From: Sphingomonas sp.
Lineage (GTDB): Bacteria; Pseudomonadota; Alphaproteobacteria; Sphingomonadales; Sphingomonadaceae
Direction: 5' to 3'
Assembly: GCF_017304635.1 (NCBI RefSeq)
Contig: NZ_JAFKMA010000005.1
Coordinates: 186,001 to 250,000, forward strand
DNA length: 64,000 nucleotides
Every line of letters starts with the position of its first letter. The stretch's first letter is position 1. Positions 1-12,428 of the stretch are shown one piece after another. The notes beneath the pieces are model-generated. The model saw only the letters and a program-made list of their open reading frames with translations, did no database searches and was not told the DNA's origin. Position numbers and translations under genes: made by a program.

Positions 1-673
1 GCATCCGTTCAGCGAATTGACGGCCGTATGCCGGGGTGACGATCCGGTCGCTCTCGCCCCAGAGCACGAGCGACCGCACCGGCATGCCGGGCAACCGATC
101 GCGCAACGTCGGGTCGTTCATATAAGGCTCGCCGGCATAATCTTGGAGGACCTGCTGGTTGCGCCGGATGCGATCCGCCGCTGCGGCATCGGGTGGCACA
201 CCGAAGCGCTCGGGATCGTGGAAGGCATAAGCGCCGACGGCCGGGCCGAGCTTGATCGGATCGACGACCGCGCCAGCTTCCGGCGAGGGATCGAGGCCGG
301 CCGCATCGACGAGCACGATGGCCGATATCCGCGATGAGCCGCGCAACGCCATCTCCGCCGCGATCCAGCCGCCGACCGAATTGCCGACAATGACGACGTC
401 GGTCGCGCCCATTCGCTCGAGGAGGGCGAGATACACCGTGGCGACATCGCCGATGGTTCCCACCCAGCCTGGCCGGAGGCTCCCATCGAAACCCGGCATC
501 GTCGGCACGATGACGCTGTGCCGTGCGGCCAGCGCGTCGGCGAGCGGCATGATCGATGTCGGACCGGCGCCGCTGTGGAGCAGCAGAAACTGGCGGCCGC
601 GCTCGCCTCTGCGGTCGACGGTCAACGAAACCGTGTCGGCAATCAGGTCGTAGCTGCGCTGGTCGATGGACAT
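1..673 (-). CDS. alpha/beta hydrolase, C-terminus cut by window start
   Basis: Reading the minus strand from the ATG at 673 gives about 224 residues of an alpha/beta-hydrolase fold protein; the C-terminal end, with the expected catalytic histidine, lies outside the window. The oxyanion-hole strand (LLLHSGAG, residues 30-37), the nucleophile elbow GNSVGG with Ser99, and the acid-bearing segment GESDRIV near residue 210 are visible. There is no signal peptide, so it is probably cytosolic. The substrate cannot be told from sequence. It is divergent from a MarR regulator, with only 50 bp and one palindromic operator between them, so it is probably that regulator's target. Confidence 0.85.
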   Translation of the reverse strand, partial: MSIDQRSYDLIADTVSLTVDRRGERGRQFLLLHSGAGPTSIMPLADALAARHSVIVPTMPGFDGSLRPGWVGTIGDVATVYLALLERMGATDVVIVGNSVGGWIAAEMALRGSSRISAIVLVDAAGLDPSPEAGAVVDPIKLGPAVGAYAFHDPERFGVPPDAAAADRIRRNQQVLQDYAGEPYMNDPTLRDRLPGMPVRSLVLWGESDRIVTPAYGRQFAERM

Positions 674-707
674 GCCTGTCATTCCGTGCGAGTGTACAAA
701 CCTTCTT

Positions 708-725
708 ATATAAACATGTTGATAT
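708..725. promoter_or_regulatory. Probable MarR operator, 18-bp palindrome
   Basis: ATATAAACATGTTGATAT matches its own reverse complement at 16 of 18 positions, with a perfect AACATGTT core at 713-720. It fills the AT-rich middle of the divergent gap and runs into the first two bases of the MarR start codon at 724. MarR dimers typically bind 16-20 bp palindromes and repress their own gene and a divergent neighbour. TATATA at 707-712 could be a -10 element for the regulator; if so, its transcript would be almost leaderless. Confidence 0.7.
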
Positions 726-1125
726 GTCAAGCCAGGAAGACATCGCCCTGCTCATCAAGACCATCCAGTATCGCCATCACCGGCGACTGGATGCGGCGCT
801 GGCCGACCTCGGCATCAGCCTCGTGCAATGGAACGCGCTGCGCGAGATCGCCCGAAACCCCGGCGCATCGATGCACGCGCTGGCGGAGGCCACGTTCAAC
901 TCCGACCAGGGCTTCGGGACGTTGGCCAAGCGGCTGCTCGACGCGGGCCTGATCCTGCGCCGGCAGGGAAATGGACGAGCGCTGACCCATGACCTGACCG
1001 AGGAAGGCCGGCGCCTGCTCGATCAGGGTGCGCTGCGATACAAGACGACGATCGACGATGCTTTTCGGGCATTGTCCGCAGAACAGCTTCTGGATCTCCA
1101 GAACGCCTTGATGAAACTCACCTGA
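724..1125 (+). CDS. MarR family transcriptional regulator
   Basis: 133 residues, the usual size for MarR. It has an N-terminal helix, a winged helix-turn-helix in the middle (MHALAEATFNSDQGFGTLAKRLLDAGLI), a wing with RRQGNGRALTHDLTEEG, and a C-terminal dimerisation helix. The start is taken at ATG 724, because the reading frame stays open upstream but only through the operator and the divergent hydrolase. There is no Shine-Dalgarno sequence ahead of 724. It probably represses itself and the hydrolase and is released by a small phenolic or lipophilic ligand; this is inferred from the family. Confidence 0.85.
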   Translation: MSSQEDIALLIKTIQYRHHRRLDAALADLGISLVQWNALREIARNPGASMHALAEATFNSDQGFGTLAKRLLDAGLILRRQGNGRALTHDLTEEGRRLLDQGALRYKTTIDDAFRALSAEQLLDLQNALMKLT

Positions 1126-1209
1126 TCCGGGATCTGGTCGCCGCAGGCGGCGGATTGGTTTCGCGGCGGTGATTTGGAGTTGAGCCAGCATCGTCGTTTC
1201 CCGGATTTT

Positions 1210-1283
1210 CCGGGTCGATCCAGCAGACACAGGAAGAGACACATTTTGTGTATCTTCTGCTGGAATCCACTGGATCAACCCGG
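1210..1283. repeat. 74-bp compound inverted repeat
   Basis: The outer arms CCGGGTCGATCCAG (1210-1223) and CTGGATCAACCCGG (1270-1283) pair at 13 of 14 positions. Nested inside are CAGCAG/CTGCTG (1221-1226, 1257-1262), GAAGA/TCTTC and ACACA/TGTGT. The whole would fold into a long hairpin with bulges. It lies in the 242-bp gap (1126-1367) between the MarR gene and tRNA-Leu, in which no gene is seen. It could be a REP-like element or a structured transcript end. Confidence 0.55.
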
Positions 1284-1340
1284 ACAGTTGCCAGCGATCG
1301 TCGATGAAATTGTGCTTTGAAACCAGCCGCTTGCTGGACG

Positions 1341-1360
1341 TCTCTGGACGTCTCCAGAGA
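1341..1360 (-). terminator. Hairpin just downstream of tRNA-Leu
   Basis: A perfect 7-bp stem TCTCTGG/CCAGAGA with a 6-base loop lies 7 bases past the tRNA 3' end on the minus strand. There is no T-run after it, so it may be a processing or weak termination signal. Confidence 0.35.
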
Positions 1361-1367
1361 GAACAAA

Positions 1368-1454
1368 TGGTGCCCAGAAGAGGACTCGAACCTCCACGCC
1401 CTTGCGAGCGCCAGCACCTGAAGCTGGTGCGTCTACCAATTCCGCCATCTGGGC
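1368..1454 (-). tRNA. tRNA-Leu (anticodon CAG)
   Basis: An 87-base cloverleaf on the minus strand with acceptor GCCCAGA pairing TCTGGGC, encoded CCA at the 3' end, anticodon stem CCAGC/GCTGG and loop TTCAGGT (anticodon CAG, reading CUG). It has the long variable arm of a class II tRNA and the T-arm GGTTCGAGTCC. CTG is heavily used in the neighbouring GC-rich genes. Confidence 0.97.
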
Positions 1455-1588
1455 ACGGGGTAGGCCGCGCGCTCTATGGGGGGTGCCGGGGCTTGTCAAC
1501 CGCATGAATGCCGCGCGTTCGCGCTTGTCGGCGGGGGCGGGGCGGGGCATGGGAGCGGCAGGATCGTAACGCTCGAAGGGCGCCACCC

Positions 1589-2524
1589 ATGAAGGACACA
1601 CTAGTAACGCTGATCGGCGGGGGGGGCTTCATCGGTCGCTACGTCGCGCAGAACCTGCTGGCGGCGGGCGCGCGGGTTCGGATCGTCGAGCGTGATCCGC
1701 GGCGGACGTGGTTTCTGAAGCCGCTCGGCGGCCTCGGCCAGACGCAGTTCGCCGCCGCCGACGTGACGCGGCCGGACACGATCGCGCGGGCCGTCGCGGG
1801 TTCCGATGCGGTGGTCTATCTGGTCGGCACGTTCGGCCCGAAGTTCGAGGCGATCCATGTCGATGGCGCGCGCGTGGCGGCCGAAGCCGCGGCGGCGACC
1901 AGCGCGCGGTCGTTCGTGCTGGTCTCCGCGCTCGGCGCCGATGCCGAATCGCCGTCGCGATATCAGGCGACGAAGGCGGCGGGCGAGGAAGCGGTACGGG
2001 CGGCGTTCCCGGCAGCGACCGTGCTGCGCCCGTCGGTCGTGTTCGGGCCGGAGGACAAGTTCCTCAACCGCTTCGCCGAGATGATCGCGCGGTTGCCGGT
2101 GGTGCCGGTGCTGAAGCCGAACGCGAAGTTCCAGCCGGTCCACGTCGTCGACGTCGCCAAGGCAGTAATGGCGGCGCTGGGCGATCCGACAGCGCATGCC
2201 GGCAAGATGTATGAACTGGCGGGGCCGGAGGTGATGACGATGGCCGAGTTGCAGCATTGGCTGGCGCGGGCGATCGGGCGGTCGCCCGCGTTCCTCGAAC
2301 TGCCCGATGTCGCCGGGTCGATGCTGGCGATGGGCGGCTTCCTGCCGTTCGCGCCGATCACGCGCGACCAGTGGGCGACGTTGCAGCGCGACAACGTCGC
2401 GACGGGCACGCTGCCCGGCCTGTCCGCGCTCGGCATCGAGCCGACGCCGATGGAAGCGGTCGCGCCGGCTTGGCTGGTGCGCTATCGCAAGGCCGGGCGG
2501 TTCGGCGTTCGCGCCGCCGTCTGA
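1589..2524 (+). CDS. NAD(P)-binding protein, complex I NDUFA9-like family
   Basis: 311 residues of an extended/atypical short-chain dehydrogenase fold. The N-terminal Rossmann loop is GGGGFIG (residues 10-16); the central part has VVYLVGTFG and the C-terminal part has the substrate-like domain of NDUFA9/NmrA-type proteins. In mitochondria the homologue stabilises complex I; bacterial members are often called complex I NDUFA9 subunit family, but their role is not established. The start at ATG 1589 is preferred over the longer frame from 1508 because AGGG at 1577-1580 precedes it and the glycine loop then sits at the N-terminus. uppP follows 48 bp later, probably co-transcribed. Confidence 0.85.
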   Translation: MKDTLVTLIGGGGFIGRYVAQNLLAAGARVRIVERDPRRTWFLKPLGGLGQTQFAAADVTRPDTIARAVAGSDAVVYLVGTFGPKFEAIHVDGARVAAEAAAATSARSFVLVSALGADAESPSRYQATKAAGEEAVRAAFPAATVLRPSVVFGPEDKFLNRFAEMIARLPVVPVLKPNAKFQPVHVVDVAKAVMAALGDPTAHAGKMYELAGPEVMTMAELQHWLARAIGRSPAFLELPDVAGSMLAMGGFLPFAPITRDQWATLQRDNVATGTLPGLSALGIEPTPMEAVAPAWLVRYRKAGRFGVRAAV

Positions 2525-2572
2525 TCGATCCGGCGGCGGGCGCGGGGCCTGCCGCAAATCCCTGGGGGCGAC

Positions 2573-3379
2573 GTGACCGACCCGATTACCGCCATCATCC
2601 TCGGCATCGTCGAGGGCGTGACCGAATTCCTGCCGGTGTCGTCGACCGGCCACCTGATCCTGGCGGCCAAGCTGCTGCACTACGATCCGGAATATTGGGC
2701 GCTGTTCAACATCGTCATCCAGTTGGGCGCGATCCTGGCGATCGTGGTGCTGTACTGGCGGACGTTCTGGGCGGTGCTGCAAGGGCTGATGAAGGGCGAC
2801 GCGACGTCGATCCGGTTCGTGCGCAACATCCTGGTCGCGTTCATTCCGGCGGCGGTGATCGGCGCGGCATTGCACAAGAAGATCGAGGGGCTGCTCGGCT
2901 CGGCGCACGTCGTGGCGGTCGCGCTGATCGTCGGCGGCGTCGCGATCCTGGCGATCGAGCGTTTCGTGCGCGAAGGCAATATCAAAGGCGTGGCCGAGGT
3001 GCCACTGGGCAAGGTGGTCGGGATCGGCTTCATCCAGTGTCTCGCGATGGTGCCGGGAGTCAGCCGGTCGGGCGCGACGATCCTGGGCGCGCTGAGCCTG
3101 GGGGTCGAGCGGCGGACGGCGGCGGAGTTCAGCTTCTTCCTTGCCATCCCGACGATGCTGGGCGCGACCGTGCTCGAACTGTTCACCAAGCGGCACGAGC
3201 TGACGACCGCGGGCGGCGTCGGCGTCGGGTTGATCGCGATCGGTTTCGTCGTCGCGTTCCTGGTCGCGTTGGTGGTGGTGCGCTGGTTCGTCGGCCTGGT
3301 CGGACGCGTCGGTTTCAGTCCGTTCGGCTGGTATCGGATCATCGTCGGTGCCGCTGCACTAGCCTTGCTCGCACGCTGA
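2573..3379 (+). CDS. uppP: undecaprenyl-diphosphatase UppP (BacA)
   Basis: 268 residues, very hydrophobic throughout, the usual length. It dephosphorylates undecaprenyl pyrophosphate at the membrane, recycling the lipid carrier for peptidoglycan and other envelope glycans, and can confer bacitracin resistance. Both family signatures are present: EGVTEFLPVSSTGH (residues 13-26) and PGVSRSGATI from residue 161. The start is GTG at 2573 with a G-rich Shine-Dalgarno ahead. It fits the other envelope genes in the window. Confidence 0.96.
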   Translation: MTDPITAIILGIVEGVTEFLPVSSTGHLILAAKLLHYDPEYWALFNIVIQLGAILAIVVLYWRTFWAVLQGLMKGDATSIRFVRNILVAFIPAAVIGAALHKKIEGLLGSAHVVAVALIVGGVAILAIERFVREGNIKGVAEVPLGKVVGIGFIQCLAMVPGVSRSGATILGALSLGVERRTAAEFSFFLAIPTMLGATVLELFTKRHELTTAGGVGVGLIAIGFVVAFLVALVVVRWFVGLVGRVGFSPFGWYRIIVGAAALALLAR

Positions 3380-3537
3380 TTGTTCCGTATCGGACATATA
3401 TTCGAGAAGTTTCCCTATCATATCAATCGGCCAAGCCGGATCGGCATTTAATTAGGTCATTAGTTCTGTCGTAACAGGCGGATTTGTCATGACGAGCTTC
3501 GGATTTTGGGGTAGGGCGCGTTCCGAAAGGAGCGCCC

Positions 3538-4977
3538 GTGCCCAACGATATGCTGCGATTCGTCGACGTGACGCAGGTCTATCCCGCCAAGCGCGAGGCC
3601 GCGCACCGCGCCGAGGATTTCCGGGAGATCGCCGATCGCTACGCCATGCCGGCGGCGGAGGAGCAGGCCGGGCGGTGCTCGCAATGCGGGGTGCCGTACT
3701 GCACGGTGCATTGCCCGCTCCACAACCACATCCCCGACTGGTTGCGACTGACCGCCGAAGGGCGGTTGCGCGAGGCGTACGCGCTGTCGTCGGCCACGTC
3801 GACCATGCCGGAAATCTGCGGCCGCATCTGTCCGCAGGACCGCTTGTGCGAGGGTAATTGCGTCATCGAATTTTCCGGCCACGGCGCGGTCACGATCGGG
3901 TCGGTCGAGAAGTTCATCACCGACACCGCCTGGGAGGAAGGCTGGGTCGAGCCGATCGCGGTCGGGCGGCCGAGCGGGCGATCGGTCGCGATCGTCGGGG
4001 CCGGGCCGGCCGGATTGACGGCGGCCGAACTGCTCCGCGCGCGTGGGCACGACGTGCATGTCTATGACCGCCACGATCGCGCCGGCGGGCTGCTGACCTA
4101 CGGCATTCCGGGTTTCAAGCTGGAGAAGCCGGTGGTGATGCGCCGGGTCGAGCGGCTGGCCGAGGGCGGCATCGTCTTCCATCAAGGTGCCGCGATCGGC
4201 GACGGCACCAGCCTCGACGACCTGCGCGCGCGCCATGATGCGGTGCTGATCGCGACCGGCGTCTATCGCGCCCGCGCGCTCGACGTGGCCGGTGGCGACA
4301 GCGACGGCGTGGTCGAGGCGCTCGATTACCTGACCGCGTCCAACCGCAAGGGTTTCGGCGATGCCGTGCCGGCGTTCGAGGACGGCTCGCTCGATGCCGC
4401 GGGCAAGCGGGTCGTGGTGGTCGGCGGCGGCGACACGGCGATGGATTGCGTGCGTACCGCGATCCGTCAGGGCGCGGCGTCGGTCGCCTGCCTTTATCGC
4501 CGCGACCGCGCCAACATGCCGGGCTCCGCGCGCGAAGTCGGCCATGCCGAGGAGGAGGGCGTCGAGTTCGTCTGGCTCTCGGCTCCCGCCGCGTTCGGCG
4601 GGGAGGGGCGAGTCGCCAGCGTCGGGGTCAACCGCATGCGGCTCGGCGCGCCCGACGCCAGCGGCCGCCGCGCGCCGGAACCCGACGGCTCGCCGATGGA
4701 GGTCCGCGATGTCGACATGGTCATCAAGGCGTTGGGCTTCGATGCCGAGGACTTGCCGACGCTGTTCGGCGCGCCCGAACTCGGCGTGACGCGCTGGGGC
4801 ACGTTGCGAGTCGATCCGGCGACGATGATGACCAGCCTCGACGGGGTATTCGCCGCCGGCGACATCGTCCGCGGCGCCAGCCTGGTCGTGTGGGCGATCC
4901 GCGACGGCCGCGACGTGGCGGAGCGGATGGACGCGTACCTTAAGGTACTCGGCAAACAGGAAAGGGAAGCGGCATGA
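3538..4977 (+). CDS. gltD: glutamate synthase (NADPH) small subunit
   Basis: 479 residues. This subunit takes electrons from NADPH through FAD and passes them to the large subunit for making glutamate from glutamine and 2-oxoglutarate. The N-terminal domain carries the iron-sulphur cysteines (CSQCGVPYCTVHC and CGRICPQDRLCEGNC), followed by the FAD loop GAGPAGLTAAE, the NADPH loop GGGDTAMDC and a C-terminal AAGDIVRGASLVVWAIRDG segment. The start is GTG 3538 with AAAGGAG 7 bp upstream. It overlaps the next gene by 4 bp (ATGA). The AT-rich 158-bp leader (3380-3537) probably holds the promoter of the whole cluster, but no clear box was recognised. It precedes gltB, the reverse of the usual gltBD order. 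Confidence 0.96.
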   Translation: MPNDMLRFVDVTQVYPAKREAAHRAEDFREIADRYAMPAAEEQAGRCSQCGVPYCTVHCPLHNHIPDWLRLTAEGRLREAYALSSATSTMPEICGRICPQDRLCEGNCVIEFSGHGAVTIGSVEKFITDTAWEEGWVEPIAVGRPSGRSVAIVGAGPAGLTAAELLRARGHDVHVYDRHDRAGGLLTYGIPGFKLEKPVVMRRVERLAEGGIVFHQGAAIGDGTSLDDLRARHDAVLIATGVYRARALDVAGGDSDGVVEALDYLTASNRKGFGDAVPAFEDGSLDAAGKRVVVVGGGDTAMDCVRTAIRQGAASVACLYRRDRANMPGSAREVGHAEEEGVEFVWLSAPAAFGGEGRVASVGVNRMRLGAPDASGRRAPEPDGSPMEVRDVDMVIKALGFDAEDLPTLFGAPELGVTRWGTLRVDPATMMTSLDGVFAAGDIVRGASLVVWAIRDGRDVAERMDAYLKVLGKQEREAA

Positions 4978-5567
4978 GGAAGATCGTTCTGGCGGCGACC
5001 GCCGGCCTGTTGATGACCGCGCCCGTTTCGGCGCAGACCGCGCCGAAACCGAACGCTCCCGCTGCCGCGATCGATCCCGCCAAGCTGGATGTCGCGCGCA
5101 CCATCGTGGCGGTCGTCCTGCCGCCGGATCAGCGCGACAAGATGATGACCGATGCCATGAACGCCATGATGAAGAATATCATCGCCGGCATCATGCAGGG
5201 TATGGGAATGGGTGAGGAGTTGCACAGCAACCCCAAGCTGCGCGCAGTGTTCGAACGATTCATCGCCCGACAGCGCGATCTGGCGTTGGCCGACCTTCGC
5301 GTGGCGATGCCGGAACTGTCTGACGTGTACGCGCGCGCTTATGCCCGCATGTTTTCGCTCGATGATCTGCATGCGATCGCCGCCTTCGTCGCGACGGCGG
5401 CAGGTGCGCGCTTCGTCCAGCGATCGCCGGCCTTGTTGTCCGATCCGGATGTCAGCGAGTGGCAACGTCGCCTGGCCGCCAAGGGCGCGGCGCGGCAGCA
5501 GGCCGAGCTCGCCAAGTTCAAGGCCGAACTGTTGGAAGTCCGCGACGCGCGCCCGAGTGGGACCTGA
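4974..5567 (+). CDS. Secreted DUF2059-type protein between gltD and gltB
   Basis: 197 residues. A signal peptide (MRKIVLAATAGLLMTAPVSAQ, cut after AQ) is followed by a linker and then a helical domain typical of DUF2059: LDVARTIVAVVLPPDQ, a methionine-rich stretch around IIAGIMQGMGMG, and FSLDDLHAIAAFVATAAGARFV. It is predicted to be periplasmic. Its function is unknown. It is translationally coupled to gltD by a 4-bp overlap and is followed by gltB after 1 bp, so it sits inside the glutamate synthase operon although it goes to a different compartment. Confidence 0.85.
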   Translation: MRKIVLAATAGLLMTAPVSAQTAPKPNAPAAAIDPAKLDVARTIVAVVLPPDQRDKMMTDAMNAMMKNIIAGIMQGMGMGEELHSNPKLRAVFERFIARQRDLALADLRVAMPELSDVYARAYARMFSLDDLHAIAAFVATAAGARFVQRSPALLSDPDVSEWQRRLAAKGAARQQAELAKFKAELLEVRDARPSGT

Positions 5568-5568
5568 C

Positions 5569-10080
<4,512 letters not shown>

Positions 10081-10164
10081 CCGCTCGGTCGACTCAGGCC
10101 CTTCAAATCGGACGCAAAATCGGTTATAGGGAGCGCTTCCCGATAGACTGATCGGACATGTGCC

Positions 10165-10581
10165 ATGCGTAAACTTGCCCTGTTCCTCGCCGCCGCGACG
10201 GTCGCGGCACCCGCGTTCGCGCGCGACCACGACGCGCCGCCGCCGCCGCGCGACGATCTGCGCGCGGTGTCGCACCTGTTGTCGGACCCGCGCGCGCAGG
10301 CCGGCATCGCCGGACTTGTCGATGCCCTGACCGATGCGGTGATGCAGACTCGCGTCGGCCCGCTCGCCGACCTCGCGCCCGATTCGGACCTCCGCCCGGG
10401 CGACACGCTCGGCGACGTCCAGCGCCGCCGCGACCCCGCCTACCGCCAGCGCCTCCGCGCCGAGACGGCAGGGGCGATGGCCGTGCTCGGCCGCGCTACC
10501 GGCGATGCCGCCGCCATGTCCGACGAACTCCGCGCCACCGTCGCCCGCGTCCAGCGGGTGATCGAGCCTTACCAGCGCTGA
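10165..10581 (+). CDS. Small secreted protein of unknown function
   Basis: 138 residues. A clear signal peptide (MRKLALFLAAATVAAPAFA) is followed by a proline-rich stretch (DAPPPPRDD) and a helical body with SHLLSDPRAQAGIAGLVDALTDAVMQTRVGPLADL. No catalytic motif is seen. It is likely periplasmic or membrane-associated. It lies 84 bp after gltB; GGTTATAGGG near 10120 may be part of its own promoter. Similar short proteins are common in sphingomonads, without known role. Confidence 0.75.
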   Translation: MRKLALFLAAATVAAPAFARDHDAPPPPRDDLRAVSHLLSDPRAQAGIAGLVDALTDAVMQTRVGPLADLAPDSDLRPGDTLGDVQRRRDPAYRQRLRAETAGAMAVLGRATGDAAAMSDELRATVARVQRVIEPYQR

Positions 10582-10643
10582 TCCGTCACCGGCGGTAAGC
10601 TGTCGCTTGCCGCCCCCCCGGCGCGGTCGCTAGAAGCGGCCTC

Positions 10644-11315
10644 ATGTGGCAGCTCTATCAATTCCCGCTCTGTCCGTTTTCGCGCAAGGTACGATTGCTG
10701 CTGGGGGAGAAGGGTGTCGGCTATACGCTGGTGCGCGAGAATCCGTGGGAACGGCGCGACGAATTCATCGATATGAATCCGGCCGGGCAGACTCCGGTGA
10801 TCGCCGATGCCGAGCGCGACATCCGGCTGATCGATTCGCTCGTCATCTGCGAATATTTCGACGAGACGATCGACAAGGCGCAGATGATTAACGGCACCGC
10901 CGTCCAGCGTGCCGAGATCCGCCGGCTGGCGACGTGGTTCGACGCGTTCTTCTTCCACGACGTGACCGAAAAACTGCTCGGCGAGCGGATGATAAAGCGC
11001 GTCGTGACCAAGCAGGGGCCCGATGCCCGCGTGCTGCGCGAGGCGATGAAGTCGGCGGTCGAGTATCTCGATTACACCGATTACCTGCTCGGCCGGCACA
11101 ATTGGATGGCGGGGTCGACGCTCAGCCTTGCCGATCTGGCGGCGGCGGCGCAGATTTCGGTGGCCGACTATCTTGGCGGGATCGACTGGAAGAGCCACGA
11201 GGAAACCGCGCGCTGGTATTCGGGGATGAAGAGCCGCCCGAGCTTCCGCCCGCTGCTGAGCGAGCGGATGGAGGGCATCCCCGCAGCGCCGCATTATGAT
11301 GACGTGAATTTCTGA
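10644..11315 (+). CDS. fzlA: GST-fold protein, probable FtsZ-binding FzlA
   Basis: 223 residues. The N-terminal thioredoxin-like domain has LCPFSRKVRLLLGEKG and the NPAGQTPVI cis-proline segment; the rest is an all-helical GST C-terminal domain. Features recalled for FzlA rather than a detoxifying GST are the PWERRDEF segment, ADYLGGIDWKSHEETARWY and the C-terminal tail HYDDVNF. In Caulobacter, FzlA binds FtsZ filaments and is needed for constriction; that role is inferred here. No classical catalytic residue is obvious. It is followed 28 bp later by the CsaA-like gene. Confidence 0.65.
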   Translation: MWQLYQFPLCPFSRKVRLLLGEKGVGYTLVRENPWERRDEFIDMNPAGQTPVIADAERDIRLIDSLVICEYFDETIDKAQMINGTAVQRAEIRRLATWFDAFFFHDVTEKLLGERMIKRVVTKQGPDARVLREAMKSAVEYLDYTDYLLGRHNWMAGSTLSLADLAAAAQISVADYLGGIDWKSHEETARWYSGMKSRPSFRPLLSERMEGIPAAPHYDDVNF

Positions 11316-11343
11316 TGCGGGCCGATATCGCGACGAGATCGCC

Positions 11344-11715
11344 ATGCACGTGATGCACGATGTCGGCGCGCCAGCGGCCGAGACGATCGCCTTCGACGAT
11401 TGGCTGAAGGTCGATGTCCGCATCGGCACGGTGACCGCCGCCGATCCGTTCCCGGAGGCGCGCAAGCCCGCGTACAAGCTGACGATCGATTTCGGCCCGG
11501 CGATCGGCACCAAACGCTCGTCGGTCCAGATCACCGAGCATTACACACCGGGCGATCTGATCGGCCGTCAGGTCGCTGCCGTGGTCAACTTTCCGCCGCG
11601 CCAGATCGGCCCTTTCATCTCGGAGGTGCTGACGCTCGGCTTCCCCGATGCTGCGGGCAAGGTCGTGCTGATCGGGCCGAGCGAACCGGTGCCGAACGGC
11701 GGGCGGTTGTTCTGA
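11344..11715 (+). CDS. csaA: tRNA-binding protein, CsaA type
   Basis: 123 residues, a single OB-fold tRNA-binding domain as in CsaA and the C-terminus of MetRS. FDDWLKVDVRIGTV and the middle VQITEHYTPGDLIGRQVAAVVNFPPRQIG are characteristic, and it ends with VLIGPSEPVPNGGRLF. CsaA homologues act as tRNA-binding chaperones that help protein export. A second ATG at 11353 is also possible as start. Its stop codon is embedded in the apparent start of the next gene (CTGA). Confidence 0.9.
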   Translation: MHVMHDVGAPAAETIAFDDWLKVDVRIGTVTAADPFPEARKPAYKLTIDFGPAIGTKRSSVQITEHYTPGDLIGRQVAAVVNFPPRQIGPFISEVLTLGFPDAAGKVVLIGPSEPVPNGGRLF

Positions 11716-12428
11716 TCCGCATCGGCACCGCGGGCTGGTCGATCCCGCGCGCCGTCGCGGACCGGTTCGGGGACGGCGACAGCGTGCTGGCGCGGTATGC
11801 GACGCGGTTCGATGCGGTCGAGGTCAATTCGAGCTTCTATCGCCCGCATTTGTCCAAGACCTATGCTCGCTGGGCGGCGAGCGTTCCCGATGATTTCCGG
11901 TTCGCGGTGAAGCTGCCCAAGGCGATCACCCATGAGGCGCGGCTGGTCGGCGGCGATGCGCTGCTGGCGGCGTTTGCGGCGCAGACCGGCTGGCTGGGCG
12001 AGAAACGCGGGCCGATCCTGGTGCAACTGCCGCCGAGTCTCGCCTTCGACGCGAGCGTGGCGGCCACGTTTTTCGATACCTGCCGCCGTCATCTCGGCGA
12101 GGCGCCGATCGCTTGCGAGCCGCGCCATGCCGGTTGGTTCGCGGACGCCGCCGACGCTCTTTTGGTGGCCCATCGCGTTGCCCGCGTCGCCGCCGATCCG
12201 GCGCCGGTCCCGGCTGCGGCGACGGCGGGCGGCTGGCGCGGTTTGCGGTACGTTCGACTGCACGGATCGCCGCATATCTATCGCTCCAGCTATGACGACG
12301 CGGCGATCGACCGCGAGGTGATGGCCGCGCGAGCCGCCAGCGACAGTTGGACGATCTTCGACAATACCGCCTCGGGCGCCGCGACGGCCAATGCCCTGAC
12401 CATGCTGGCGCGCGTCACGGCGTCGTGA
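11712..12428 (+). CDS. DUF72 family protein with apparent CTG start
   Basis: 238 residues. The family signature IRIGTAGWSIP opens the protein, followed by FDAVEVNSSFYRP, RFAVKLPKAITHE and, near the end, YVRLHGSP and WTIFDNTASGAA. It has a TIM-barrel-like fold; the enzymatic role is unknown. There is no ATG, GTG or TTG close to the conserved N-terminus in this frame. The only reasonable codon is CTG at 11712-11714, overlapping the csaA stop TGA by two bases, so initiation is probably coupled. The 3' end overlaps the convergent DUF202 gene by 14 bp. Confidence 0.85.
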   Translation: MIRIGTAGWSIPRAVADRFGDGDSVLARYATRFDAVEVNSSFYRPHLSKTYARWAASVPDDFRFAVKLPKAITHEARLVGGDALLAAFAAQTGWLGEKRGPILVQLPPSLAFDASVAATFFDTCRRHLGEAPIACEPRHAGWFADAADALLVAHRVARVAADPAPVPAAATAGGWRGLRYVRLHGSPHIYRSSYDDAAIDREVMAARAASDSWTIFDNTASGAATANALTMLARVTAS

